Positions 33,640 through 45,000 of a stretch of DNA of 64,000 nucleotides are shown piece by piece; position 1 is the stretch's first letter; every line of letters begins with the position of its first letter. This DNA comes from Schistocephalus solidus. Taxonomy: Eukaryota; Platyhelminthes; Cestoda; Diphyllobothriidea; Diphyllobothriidae. Position numbers and translations under genes: made by a program. Location: NCBI GenBank assembly GCA_017591395.1, contig WEDG01004963.1, positions 60,830 through 124,829 of the forward strand. Reading direction: 5' to 3'. A model generated the notes under the pieces. The model saw only the letters and a program-made list of their open reading frames with translations. It was not told the DNA's origin and ran no database searches.

Positions 33640-34413
33640 GAAGGACCGTGTAAAATATTAGATACCACCGTTATCTTAATGTATGTGCAAAGCTTTGGTG
33701 TGATATAGCAGTTAATTCGTGTAAGAATGAATGGTATTTATCAAGCAAATATAAATTCAGTTTATGTTTGAATATGTCTGTCGTGTCCACCCGTATGACA
33801 TCCTTTTGGAGTCCATTCCAGGCACCAAACACTCGCTGCGAAAACGTGTGGCGACGAACATCCAGGTGGGATAAGGTTCTTTGAAGTTAGAGAGAATTCC
33901 CACGCAGGTTAGTTGTTGTGGCCAATGAAACAAAGTCTTTGAAGTGTAGAGCACGGTCCTGATTACTTACGAACCGGTATTTCTGTATGAGATCACCTCG
34001 AATCTGCCTGTACTGAAGAGGGAAAAGGTTAAGAGCGTCAAGTCTGCATTTGTATGATTAAGACTTTAGACCCTTTACGACTTTTTTGCCCTCATTTGAA
34101 CTCTTTCGAGCAGTTTGAAATCATTTTTCAGCCCTAGTCGCCACGCCTGAACTCCATATTCCAGGTGTCAACAAATAAATGTACGTATATTTTTCCAAAT
34201 ATTTCCTCATCGCTATCTACGAAGTTCTTTAAATGGCAAGCGGGACATTTGACGCCTTCTTGGCCGCCCTGACACATTGAACCGAGGGATTAAGTGAACA
34301 CAAAATGGTGAATTCTAGGTCCTTTTGTTCGGATTTAATTGACAGGATCTTTCCGTGAATGAAGTATTGATTGGAGTCGCCCATCGCGCTTGCCTCCTTC
34401 CTTTTGAGACACA
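33640..34413 (-). mobile_element. family C retrotransposon, 3' half (split by F copy 1)
   Basis: Minus-strand C-terminal RT region and 3' UTR. Visible pieces are DSNQYFIHGKILS and SEQKDLEF (about 34370-34310), then RQIRGDLIQKYRFV (about 34000) and DVIRVDTTDIFKHKLNLYL-like sequence (about 33790-33760). It stops exactly at the F terminus at 34414. The missing 5' half is on the plus strand at 37985-38391. Confidence 0.8.
34411..34413 (-). repeat. putative 3-bp target duplication, left part (TGT on minus)
   Basis: ACA on the plus strand next to the F terminus equals TGT in the sense of the C element. It matches TGT at 38389-38391 next to the other F copy. Keeping one TGT restores the C reading frame. 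Confidence 0.5.
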
Positions 34414-34459
34414 CCCTAATAGCAATGAAATACGATTCGAAGCTCGACCGGTCGTACGT

Positions 34460-34690
34460 CAATCGTAGCTGGAATTTGATTGGTTGCTAGTGCACCTCGA
34501 TGACGCGTCGCTAAGGGCGCAGAAGAATGAGCGCAGCGTTATTGGCAAATCGATTGGGCACTGAGCTGTCAATCACGCGCGCGCCGTGCCACGCCATTTC
34601 CTGCGCTCTCGTGCTGCGACGCGGTCGCTTAACTGCCTGTACCCCTGTTCTGTCTATACTGATGGTTTTTTTTGCTTTTTGTGCAGAATG
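34460..34690 (+). promoter_or_regulatory. CpG-rich promoter-like region and 5' intron acceptor of F copy 1
   Basis: GC- and CpG-rich stretch (CACGCGCGCGCCGTGCC near 34574) with three ATTGG motifs (34480-34555), unlike the AT-rich surroundings. A long T tract ending TTTTTGTGCAG at about 34687 is a strong splice acceptor, suggesting a 5' untranslated intron. TATA box not seen. The mirrored region of copy 2 is 40430-40655. Confidence 0.45.
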
Positions 34691-34771
34691 TTTTGAGCAG
34701 TATCTAAGAGAACACTAAGTAGACGTGCTTAGAAAGGCTTTCCGGATGATTTAAGTCAAATTGCCGAGAAT

Positions 34772-36373
34772 ATGAGGGAAATGTATCCGGTCGACTCATC
34801 TTTATCGTCATGGCATCTGACCTCTTCCTCTAATTCGTCATATAACGACTCGGACTCAGAGATTTCCTCTGCTGATGAGGAGATAAGTTGGATGTCAGAT
34901 ATATCTGACGTGGCTGCAATCAACTCTTCAAGCACACCTACAATTGAAGAGGAACCAACGGTTCGAGAGGCTATGAGTTCATCGGCAATACGCTCGCTTA
35001 TACCATTGATTCATCTGAGCAGTCTTCTGAAGATTATCAGACGGCTGACCTCGGACCTTCCTGCAGACGTACGAACGCTCTTGGGTGAAGCAAGTGATGT
35101 TTCAACGGTAACGGCAATGGGCAGTGGTGAGAACGTTTATTTACGTCTTGTTAAACAGTTAACTGAGCAGTTTCGAGACCCTACCGGGTGTCTAATAGGC
35201 AATAGCGTTGTAAAGTATTTAGCTATTTTAAATTCCTAATCCCTTCTTTTCCTGTAGGGTTTTAGCTCATTATGTCTGACGATGGAATTCATACTGGACG
35301 TTCAAGAAGGAACACGAAATGTCCAATAGATCTACATGTTTATGTCACAAACTTGCTTTCCGTCTCATCCTCATCGGTATGAAGAACAATTACCACCGTT
35401 GCCGCTGTTTTAGGACAATTTATTGGGAAGCAGTGATTCAAGTAAAACACTGCCTATCGCACAGTCTCCCTCCTACGCTGGTAAGCTTTTTCCTTAAAAA
35501 GACAATTTTCGTAGATGGCAGTAGGCGCCACCGGAAAAGGCGACGTGGTCACAGAACCAAACACCAAAGGCACTCATCAGGCAGAGCTTACCATCGATGG
35601 TACATGCAGTGCCATACACAAGAATTGCGCCATTTGCATGACCTAAAGGTAGAGGTGGCTGCATTGCGGCGACTTCTGGAGGAACGTTTGGTGATATCCG
35701 CCACCCATGCACCCCAACTGTCGTCAACATGTCCAATATTTAAACCAATGTTGACCGTAGATGAACTGGACGCCTTAACCGAAGACGTCACAGAAAAATC
35801 CTTCAGGGAGCAATTGGTAGGCAGACTGCACATTATTAACCATCTTACTAGGTTACGTATTTAGCTTCCTTTGGTGGCGATAGCGTCAGCAGTTTTGCTG
35901 ATCGCATATTTTTCTGCCCCTATTTGCTGATGAGGTTACCTACAACTTGACTTTCTACGGAAGGCACCAAGACAAAAAGGCATTTTTGCTTCCCCTCTAT
36001 GCAGTTATTCTGGGTAAGTTAAAGCTCAATAATTACTTAATCATATTGCCGCAGAGGTTTTTAATAGGTGGAATAATCCACAAAAAGCCGACAAATTACA
36101 GTTGGAGAGGGCTTTAAAGAATGCCTTTAAGAAGACATACGATCGCCTACACAAAAGGGGCCTAAAGGCTACCCTCGGGAAGAGTCTTGACGGTTAGTCA
36201 AATTTGTTAACATTGTCTACAACAATTGCCTGCATTAAAAATCAAGCTAATTGTGATGCTTTTATAATTAGCATTTCAAAGTCCATTGTGCACTCACTCA
36301 CTGCCTTTACATTTTAGAGGGGAGATCCATTGAACAGGCGGATGGATTGCCAGGTCCCTCGATACAGGATTAG
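34772..36373 (+). pseudogene. DUF4806-like gene of F copy 1 (frameshifted)
   Basis: Same structure as copy 2: exons 34772-35209, 35266-35376, 35414-35480, 35515-35816, 35852-36013, 36055-36192 and 36318-36373, with introns of 56, 37, 34, 35, 41 and 125 nt. Exon 5 carries four indels relative to copy 2 (for example GCCCC for GCCC near 35917), net minus one base. They destroy the frame inside the DUF4806-like domain. A polyadenylation signal AATAAA lies at 36448-36453. Confidence 0.65.
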
Positions 36374-36599
36374 TCCAGTGACTTTAATTGCGGACAGATT
36401 TCAGATTTATTTTTGTATACCTCAATTTTGAACACTTTTTTAAACAAAATAAACTTTATTATCTTGCTCAGTTTTACGAAATTCACCTTATCATTGGTAG
36501 AAATTGTCTCAGAATGTAATAGGGATAGTTTTTAAAGCGTTAACCTAGTTGGGGGGTCGACCGAAAGAGAAAGGGGTTCCTCTGCACGGTTGAAAAATG

Positions 36600-36722
36600 A
36601 GATACGAATTTTTCGGATTCGATTCGCGTACGAATTAGGCGGTCATGGTAGTATCCGATTCGCGTCCAACCATTCGTACGGTCGTATCCGATTCGCGTCC
36701 GATTCGCGTACGAATTGTTATT
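36600..36722 (+). repeat. subterminal motif array of F copy 1
   Basis: GATTCGCGTACGAATT occurs twice and CCGATTCGCGTCC twice, with TTCGTACGGTCGTATCC between them. The motifs are palindromic or near-palindromic around CGCG and TACG. Copy 2 has one 11-bp unit fewer (38392-38510). Clustered subterminal motifs are typical transposase-binding sites in DNA transposons; that role is inferred. Confidence 0.6.
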
Positions 36723-36726
36723 AGGG

Positions 36727-36836
36727 TTTAATGAAAAGAGGAGTTTGTTTTAGGTTTTTTCCTGTGTTCTAAGGATTTGACGGCACCAAGCAGTGCCAAA
36801 TCATTAAACCTATTTATTTATTTATTTTATTCTTTT
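36727..36836 (+). other. short segment ending in TTTA repeats, probable retroelement 3' tail
   Basis: Contains CAAATCATTAAACC followed by four TTTA units, as at a LINE 3' end. In the arrangement before the inferred inversion it would lie downstream of element G, so it may be the 3' tail of G. Confidence 0.4.
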
Positions 36837-37915
36837 GTTTAATGAAGGAATCTAGCCGTTTAAAAATTGAAAATGTCCAAAGACATTTCACAAAAAAACT
36901 CCTATTTCCGACTCTTTTAACTACTTCCTACTCAACAAGATGCCAGCTAATGAAGCTAAAATTTCTTTGGGTCAGGAGACTTGAAGCAGGCTTTTGTTTC
37001 CTTATCCAACTAAATAATAGTTCAACTCTCCCCAAGCTTTCTGTCATTACCCCTGTTAGTCCTTCTTATAACCTAAGAAATTCTGCACTAATTATACCTT
37101 TCCCTGAATCCTCCACGTGCAGACGCTCTCTCTTCTTTGCTTCTAGGTATAGATTTCTTTGGAATAACTTGCCAATTGAAATAAGATCGTTAGCTAGTCT
37201 ATCTGCATTCAAACGAATACTGCAAATTTATCTTAACACTGATTCTATTAACCTTTTATTTTCCTCATCTTTTCCCAGTAGCTTTCCCCATGACTCGGAG
37301 AAAGGACCATCGGGAATTTGAGTAACCCTCTTGAAACTATATTTACGCTACCTGGAGACGCCCATGAACTATAATGTCTCCTTATATCACCCGTCCTCCA
37401 AACGATGACGTCATTAGGACGTACACATTCTGTGGTCCACAGTCTAAAATGCTAGCGTTTCTTGGATACTAACCATCATCAGAATTCAATTCTGGATCCT
37501 AAGATGCTGAGGACTTAAGTTCATTGACGCATTTTCGTGATAGTTTGTTTGATATGCCTAAGTGATCAAGAACTAATCACCTCGACGTTTCATTATCTCA
37601 TTCTGAAATTCTACTACCGTATTACCCTACTCTACCACCTGACCATTTTTTCCTTAGCAATTTTTTTCTCATACCGTCTTTTCAAAAATGAAGGCCTATC
37701 GGACTCTGCCTCTATTTTTATGGTAAGAGATTTTTTCACTGTCTATTTTTTCTAGTTCACCACTTATTTTTAAACATCGCTAACTGTTGACATAGCAGGA
37801 CAAGTTATGTATTTGTACATTTTATCTGCACACATTGTCATAACTTTATTTCGTTACTAATGTTTGCTTAGACAGTGCCTTCCCGGTGATAACCAAATAA
37901 AAATTCTAAATTCTT
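36837..37915 (+). mobile_element. family B retrotransposon, 3' fragment (B3)
   Basis: Matches B2 from about 30037 (GTTTAATGAA) to its 3' terminus (GGTGATAACCAAATAAAAAT). It includes the C-terminal coding region (KIENVQRHFTKKLLFPTLL) and the 3' UTR. Its start corresponds, within a few bases, to the point where the copy at 42053-45095 ends, so both are probably halves of one element. Confidence 0.85.
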
Positions 37916-37984
37916 AATCAAGGTGGGATAAGGCTCATCGAAGATATTTCAGTTAAAATAAATTAGATGAGGACACCAGCGTTG

Positions 37985-38391
37985 ATGTAGTCTACATCGA
38001 CTTCAAAAAGGCCTTTGATAGTGTTCCTTAACGCAGGTTACTCTACAAAGTCCGAGAATCCGAAATAAAGGGCAATTTACTTGGATAGGAAAATTCTTGA
38101 TATGAAGATCACAGTTCGTGTGCACTGGCAATGTGAATTCAATTTCCATGCCGATTCAGAGTGGTGTTCCCCAGGGCTCCGTTCTTGGACCATTTATTTT
38201 CTTAATCTGTGCCAATGATTGTTTGAAAGGATTGGACAGCACGGGATTCATGTTTGCAGATGACAGCTAGATATGGCAACCAATCCGATGCAGTACTGAT
38301 GAACAGACTTTACAAGAGGGACTCAACCGCATATCTGAATGGTCCGATAAATGGCAGATGAAGTTCAACTTTGAGAAATGTGACGCACTGT
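37985..38391 (+). mobile_element. family C retrotransposon, RT half (split by F copy 2)
   Basis: Encodes RT motif A (VVYIDFKKAFDSVP, with a stop soon after at about 38030), motif B (SGVPQGSVLGPFIFLI, about 38160), motif C (FMFADDS, about 38250) and KWQMKFNFEKCDAL up to the F terminus. The downstream part of the protein is on the minus strand at 33640-34413. Confidence 0.85.
38389..38391 (+). repeat. putative 3-bp target duplication, right part (TGT)
   Basis: TGT directly before CCCTAATAAC. It pairs with TGT (minus) at 34411-34413 beside the other F copy rather than with the far side of the same copy (TTA at 40700-40702). Confidence 0.5.
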
Positions 38392-40699
38392 CCCTAATAA
38401 CAATTCGTACGCGAATCGGATACGACCGTAGGAATGGTTGGACGCGAATCGGATACTACCATGACCGCCTAATTCGTACGCGAATCGGATCCGAAAAATT
38501 CGTATCTCATTTTTCAACCGCGCAGCGGAACCCCTTTCTCTTTCTGTAGACCCCCAACTAGGTTAACGCTTTAAAAATGACCGCATTACATTCTGAGACA
38601 ATTTTCTACCAATGATAAGGTGAATCTCGTAAGACTGAGCAAGATAATAAAGTTTATTTTGTTTAAAAAGTGTTCAAAATTGAGGTATACAAAAATAAAT
38701 CTGAAATCTGTCCGCAATTGAAGTCACTGGACTAATCCTGTATCGAGGGACCTGGCAATCCGTCCGCCGGTTCAATGGATCTCCCCTCTAAAATGTAAAG
38801 GCAGTGAGTGAGTGCACAATGGACTTTGAAATGCTAATTATAAAAGCATCACAATTAGCTTGATTTTTAATGCAGGCAATTGTTGTAGACAATGTTAACA
38901 AATTTGACTAACCGTCAAGACTCTTCCCGAGGGTAGCCTTTAGGCCCCTTTTGCGTAGGCGATCGTATGCCTTCTTAAAGGCATTCTTTAAAGCCCTCTC
39001 CAACTGTAATTTGTCGGCTTTTTGTGGATTATTCCACCTATTAAAAACCTCTGCGGCAATATGATTAAGTAATTATTGAGCTTTAACTTACCCAGAATAA
39101 CTGCATAGAGAGGGGAAGCAAAAAATGCCTTTTTGTCTTGGTGCCTACCGTAGAAAGTCAAGTTGTAGGTAACCTCATCAGCAAATAGGGCAGAAAATAT
39201 GCGATCAGCAAAACTGCTGACGCTATCGCCACCAAAGGAAGCTAAATACGTAACCTAGTAAGATGGTTAATAATGTGCAGTCTGCCTACCAATTGCTCCC
39301 TGAAAGATTTTTCTGTGACGTCTTCGGTTAAGGCGTCCAGTTCATCTACGGTCAACATTGGTTTAAATATTGGACATGTTGACGACGGTTGGGGTGCTTG
39401 GGTGGCGGATATCACCAAACGTTCCTCCAGAAGTCGCCGCAATGCAGCCACCTCTACCTTTAGGTCATGCAAATGGCGCAATTCTTGTGTATGGCACTGC
39501 ATGTACCATCGATGGTAAGCTCTGCCTGATGAGTGCCTTTGGTGTTTGGTTCTGTGACCACGTCGCCTTTTCCGGTGGCGCCTACTGCCGTCTACGAAAA
39601 TTGTCTTTTAAAGGAATAAGCTTACCAGCGTAGGAGGGAGACTGTGCGATAGGCAGTGTTTTACTTGAATCACTGCTTCCCAATGAATTGTCCTAAAACA
39701 GCGGTAACGGTGGTAATTGTTCTTCATACCGATGAGGATGAGACGGAGGGCAAGTTTGTGACATAAACATGTAGATCTATTGGACATTTCGTGTTCCTTC
39801 TTGAACGTCCAGTATGAATTCCATCGTCAGACATAATGAGCTACAACCCTACAGGAAAAGAAGGGATTAGGAATGTAAAATAGCTAAAATAGCTAAATAC
39901 TTTACAACACTATTGCCTATTAGACGCCTGGTAGGGTCTCGAAACTGCTCAGTTAACTGTTTAACAAGACGTAAATGAACGTACTCACCACTGCCCATTG
40001 CCGTTACCGTTGAAACATCACTTGCTTCACCCAAGAGCGTTCGTGCGTCTGCAGGAAGGTCCGAGGTCAGCCGTCTGATAATCTTCAGAAGACTGCTCAG
40101 ATGAATCAATGGTATACGCGAGCGTATTGCCGATGAACTCATAGCCTCTCGAACCGTTGGTTCCTCTTCAATTGTAGGTGTGCTTGAAGAGTTGATTGCA
40201 GCCACGTCAGATATATCTGACATCCAACTTATCTCCTCATCAGCAGAGGAAATCTCTGAGTCCGAGTCGTCATATGACGAACTAGAGGAAGAGGTCAGAT
40301 GCCATGACGATGAAGATGAGTCGACCGGATACATTTCCCTCATATTCTCGGCAATTTGACGTAAATCATCCAGAAAGCCTTTCTAAGCACGTCTACTAAG
40401 TGTTCTCTTAGATACTGCTCAAAAACATTCTGCAAAAAAAGCAAAAACGGTCAGTATAGACAGAACAGGGGTACAGGCAGTTAAGCGACCGCGTCGCAGC
40501 ACGAGAGCGCAGGAAATGGCGTGGCACGGCGCGCGCGTGATTGACAGCTCAGTGCCCGATCGATTTGCCAATAACGCTGCGCGCATTCTTTTGCGCCCTT
40601 AGCGACGCGTCATCGAGGTGCACTAGCAACCAATCAAATTCCAGCTACGATTGACGTACGACCGGTCGAGCTTCGAATCGTATTTCATTGCTATTAGGG
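38392..40699 (-). mobile_element. element F, copy 2 (inverted, with intact gene)
   Basis: Inverted duplicate of 34414-36726, sharing both termini and the whole interior with scattered substitutions and small indels. The gene reads on the minus strand. The far flank (40700 onward) does not match the near flank (38391), whereas each flank matches the partner flank of copy 1, consistent with exchange between the two copies. It lies in retroelement debris, probably inside element G. Confidence 0.8.
38732..40343 (-). CDS. DUF4806-like protein of element F, seven exons, 424 aa, intact
   Basis: Predicted exons (minus): 39906-40343, 39730-39840, 39626-39692, 39290-39591, 39092-39254, 38913-39050, 38732-38787. 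Introns are 65, 37, 34, 35, 41 and 125 nt, all GT-AG. The joined frame is open for 424 codons. Residues 1-60 are Ser/Asp/Glu-rich. Residues about 210-235 are highly basic ([10 protein letters not shown]), a likely nuclear signal. [20 protein letters not shown] is a short leucine zipper-like coil. Residues about 280-385 resemble DUF4806: a Glu/Leu helix, [29 protein letters not shown], and a GRHQDKKAF loop. DUF4806 has no known activity that I can state. A second start at 39834 would give a 276-aa form without exon 1. AATAAA (reverse) at 38653-38658. Exon 1 linkage is the least certain join. Confidence 0.6.
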
Positions 40700-40888
40700 T
40701 TACTAATCATAAAATTATACATAAAAATAAAGACGCTATCCAAAAACATTTTAAATGTTAAGTTATCATAATTTTTTTAAAAATAGTTTTAAAGATAGAA
40801 AAAAAGCTGCTTTTAGATAATGGATATATAAATCATTAAATTGAGAGCCCTTGTGCATAGCCAGAAGATAGGTATTTATGAGTCTTGT

Positions 40889-41207
40889 AGGTCACTAACC
40901 ACCACTTATAGCTTGCCCATAACCAGAGGGTGTACCACATAACCAGATGATAAGATTCTTAATCTCTGTGTGCATTGCAGGTCGTCGTAGGTGGTTTATA
41001 AAAGGACATGAAATAACTAATCGTGGGAGATTCTGGCCTGAGTATCCGGTTCTAGTGAAATGGCTATCACCGCACGCAAAGTACGTTTGGATTTTCAGCT
41101 TGACTTCTAGGTGCAGATAAGGCAGCTCATCGGGAGAACTCAGGATTGAAGAAGCTATCGCCAACAGTAACTGCCGCGTCAGAGCCCTTTCGGCCCGAAT
41201 TCTATGT
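40889..41207 (+). repeat. dispersed repeat E, copy 2
   Basis: Matches 31498-31815 from AGGTCACTAACCACCAC to CCCTTTCGGCCCGAATTCTA. It contains a 40-base stretch absent from copy 1 (near 41035-41070). Non-coding. It lies between F copy 2 and element G. Confidence 0.75.
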
Positions 41208-41214
41208 TGAAGAA

Positions 41215-42052
41215 CTGAGTTGAAAAATGCCCTATCTTATTCAAAAATAGATGTGTGCTATTATTTAACATATATTGTTTGATTTTTATTTTAAATTCTC
41301 GTATGGTTCGACTATTTCTAATAGAATTTGGCAGGGCATTCCATATTGTCGCGTATCTTATGGAATAGAAGTTGGATCGTTGGGCCTTTTTGAATTTCGG
41401 AATTTTTATAATATTTTTCTGAATTTCTAGTGTCTCGGGGACCGTTTTGATTTGTTAGTATATTCATTCTGAGAATATCTTGGTCGTGTGTGATTTTGAA
41501 TAGAAAAAGTGAGACCATTTTTGAGTCTTCTGATCCAGACGGGTTGAAGACCATATCTATCGTATAGTTCCATGTATGAGCCTTGAAAGGCATCACATTT
41601 GGATAAGGATCTGGTAAAGCATCTTTGAATGGCTTCTAGTTTCTTTCGGCCATCTGATGGCATAATGCCAAAAAAATTGAGCAGTAATCCAAGAGAGGTA
41701 AAACGTACATTTTTATATAGTCTTGTCTTTAGGGCAGGTGAGGAGAAATTTTTACAAATGAATCCGCATAGTCTAGTGGCTTTTGGTGATATTTGTTTAA
41801 CGTGGGGAGATAAATCAAGAGTATTTGTATAGCTAAGACCCAAGTCTTTTATTGATGTTGTCTCGGTTATTTCCTGATTATTGACAAATATGGGAGGAAG
41901 TTTTTGTGAACCATATATCATATGTTTCAGTATGCAAGGTGGGATTTTATCCGTCCCATAAGAGGTGGAATTAGAATGTTGTCTGATAGCTTTTTTGACG
42001 GTTTCTTCGCTAAAACAGATCTCATTGAAGGTGAATGTTGTCATTTCTGTTG
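41215..42052 (-). mobile_element. retrotransposon relic of a separate family (G)
   Basis: The minus strand encodes a short piece from the region before the RT (FSEETVKKAIRQHSNSTSYG) directly fused to the post-RT region (IKDLGLSYTNTLDLSPH, QPVWIRRLKNGLTF). The entire RT core has been deleted between about 41915 and 41930. The post-RT protein is clearly related to family B but too different to be a copy of it. It abuts the broken B element at 42053. Confidence 0.75.
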
Positions 42053-45000
42053 GGTGGACAGCAAAATTCAAGAATGGGAAGTACAAACATACGATAAAGT
42101 CTTAATTTAATTTCAGTAAGGTAGAAATTATAAGAAATAAAGCCGCAAATCTGAGCAGCTTTGGCCGTAATTCTATCGGCATGAGGCGAAAGATCTAATT
42201 TATTGGTGTAGCTTAAGCCCAAGTCCTTGATGGAGGAACATTCAATCATAGGGCAACCTTCAAAGATTAGAGGTTGCGGCAGCCTTACAGGCCCCAAAAC
42301 TCATATAGCGACACTTAGTAGGTTCGAAATCCATTAGCCATGTGGAGCTCCAGGCCGAAGGAACGTCTAAGTCTGAATTAATTTGTTCTAGGCACCGTTC
42401 GGTCGTAGAGTTAGAGAAGGAATACACGCATTTGAGGTCATCAGCATAAATAAAAGATTAAGAATGTTTAACTATCGATGAAATATCATTTATATACAGT
42501 AAGAACAACAAAGGACCTAATACGGTACCTTGAAGGACACCACTAACAATCGGGGTAGCACTTGAGTATGAGGACCCTACTAAAACTTTTTGTGATCGTT
42601 CATTTAGGTATGATCTAATAAAGTCAGTAAGGGGACTACGAAATCCTTTAGCTTCTAGTTTAGCTAGAAGTCGTTTATGAGGCACTTTATCGAATGCCTT
42701 ACTAAGATCAAACATAGATAACTACCACAGAGAGATGATCATTACGAAGAGAGGTTAGTAGATTTAGAAAAGACATGTGGCAGGTTTCACAAGAGCGGTC
42801 CGGTAAGAAGCCGTGTTGGGAAAAGTTGATAATTTGATTGCTTATGCAAAATCCGTGATTTGTGTTGCAATTAGTTTTTCGAAGAGTTTAGCAAGAGGGG
42901 GCATTTTATGAACACCGCGATAGTTATGAATGTCCAAGCGGGAACCAGAGTTAAAAACTGGTATTATAATAGAAGTTTTCCCAATAATCGGGGAAGAAAC
43001 CATTTTCGAGAAATACTGAGAATAACTTGCTTAGTAAAGGTGGAAAATCCCTTAACTGTTTAATAAGTGAGTTTGGAATGTTATCAGTTCCAACCGAATG
43101 TGAATTTTTTAGATGAGCTATTTCTTTTTGAATACATGAAGGCGAGAAATTAATGGTTGTTAGAAGTGAATTTGAAAGCAGAGGAATTGTGGAAGTGGGG
43201 CTAGTTTCAGTGGTAAAGTGGTTGGCAAAAAACGAATTTAACAACTTTGCTTTGCCCAAATCGTCAGTAACAAATTTTTTTGTTACAGTCGAGTAAGGGC
43301 GGAGTTACATTCAGATGCTTAGCCGATGACCGAACATGGAAGATATGAGCAACAGATTTGGATGAATTGCCATCACTTAGTGCCCGAAACTCCCTACGCT
43401 TATCTCTCGCGAGCCTAATTTTCGATGCTAATTCAAATATTTTTGCAATCCTTAAGTGAACTGACAAAGAGCTTTTAGATGAATCTTTAAGTTGCTTTCG
43501 TAATTTTTTAAGTCTGTTTTGGAAGAATGTGGAACAGTAGAAGAAGCTGTATTTGAGTTAAACATATTAAACGGGATAAAAGCCTGGATTTTTTCTGTGA
43601 GGCTCTGCCATATCTCACAGAAAAAGTTTTGACCGTTGATTGAAAATATGCTATGCCAATCTAGAGTGCTTACGAAATTATTTATTAATTCATGGTTTGT
43701 GTTAGCAAAGTCGAGGTTATTGCCTTTAACCTCAGGCTTCGTGAAAACGGGGACTGGAAAACAACACTGAATTATTGCGTGATCACTTTTGAATAGATCA
43801 CGTTGGAAATTCATGAAGAGAGGCTTCACATCATTTGTAAAAATTAAATCGAAAATATTGTCATTTCTAGTAACTGATCTGACCAGTTGGGAAATGTTTG
43901 AAAAGTTAATAGTATCAACCAATTTCTGATGTATTGGCGGAGAGGAATTTGCCTGCCAGTCAATGTCTGGCAGATTAAAATCGCCTACGATTATTTTGAC
44001 ATCAAATTGAGTGTCTGCAACTTTTTCAAATAGTTCACAGAGCTCGCTTTCATTGCCAGAATAACACGGAGGATTATAGACACAGCCAATTACCGCTTTT
44101 TTATTGTGCGGGAGGATGACTGAAGCAAAAGCATACATTTCCAGAAAAAGGACGAAATTCTCAGCCGAAAAGGGAAATGTACAAAGGATGACTTAATATA
44201 AAGGAGGCAACCACCGCCACGTTTTTCAGCGCGGTCTTGTCGGTACAAATTGAAATTATCTATAGCAAGTGTCGAGTCAAAAATAAGAGAGTGAGCTCAG
44301 GATTCAGTGATGCACAGCACATCTAGATCAAGCTCAAAGGCTACTGTTCTAAGCTCAGCAATCTTATTTACAACTGATCTCGCATTGAGTGGAACTAAGC
44401 TGAGCGTATTCCTGAGCTACAGGTTACGTTCATCAGTCTTTATAAAAAAGGATGATTTGGTGGTTGAGAAGAAATCTTGGAAGAAGAAACGAAAGGTGGG
44501 AAACAAAATTGCTCTGGCCTAAAATTTGTCGAAATGTTACTGTTAAAAGAACTAAGATTATTGTTTAACGGCATATTTGGATGAAACCTATGGAAGCAAA
44601 GGCTATATTGTGGCGTGGGAAAGATAGGGGTGGCATAGAAATGAGATTTTGAGGGAAGTAAGCATAAATTGGCGGAAAACGTGCATTTGAAAAAGGAATA
44701 AATGATTTCGAAAAACTTGTAACATAATTAGAAGGGTTAATTATTTGGGATTTCGGACACTTTTTGGGTTGGGAAAATGCTTACGTTAGCGTTCGCAGCT
44801 GTTGTAGATGCTGAGGGGTTAGCAGGTTTCCCATCGGTAATGACATTACTAATTTTAATGCCTGGCTAAGCCAATCATTCAGATTAACTGGGAGTTTTCT
44901 TAGGTTTACTAGATTTGGCAGCTATAGCAGGCATGGTTTGCTTGGGATGAGAAAGAAGTGGCGTTGACATGCTTTCAGTCAAACGAGGAACAAGGTGAAC

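Larger units (their letters stand above)
34414..36726 (+). mobile_element. element F, copy 1 (TIR element with spliced DUF4806-like gene)
   Basis: Ends CCCTAATAGCAAT and, inverted, CCCTAATAACAAT; the 13-base terminal repeats differ at one position. The first 230 bases are CpG-rich with ATTGG (inverted CCAAT) boxes. The right 130 bases contain repeated GATTCGCGT and TTCGTACG motifs. The 2.3 kb between hold one gene and no transposase domain that I can see. Copy 2 is its inverted duplicate with few differences. The superfamily is undetermined; a 3-bp target duplication would be compatible with PIF/Harbinger-like elements but the terminal sequence does not prove it. Confidence 0.75.

Noticed and set aside
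40700..40702. TTA as a target duplication for F copy 2 on its own flanks
   Set aside because: It does not match TGT at 38389-38391; the flanks match only across the two copies, as expected after the inversion.
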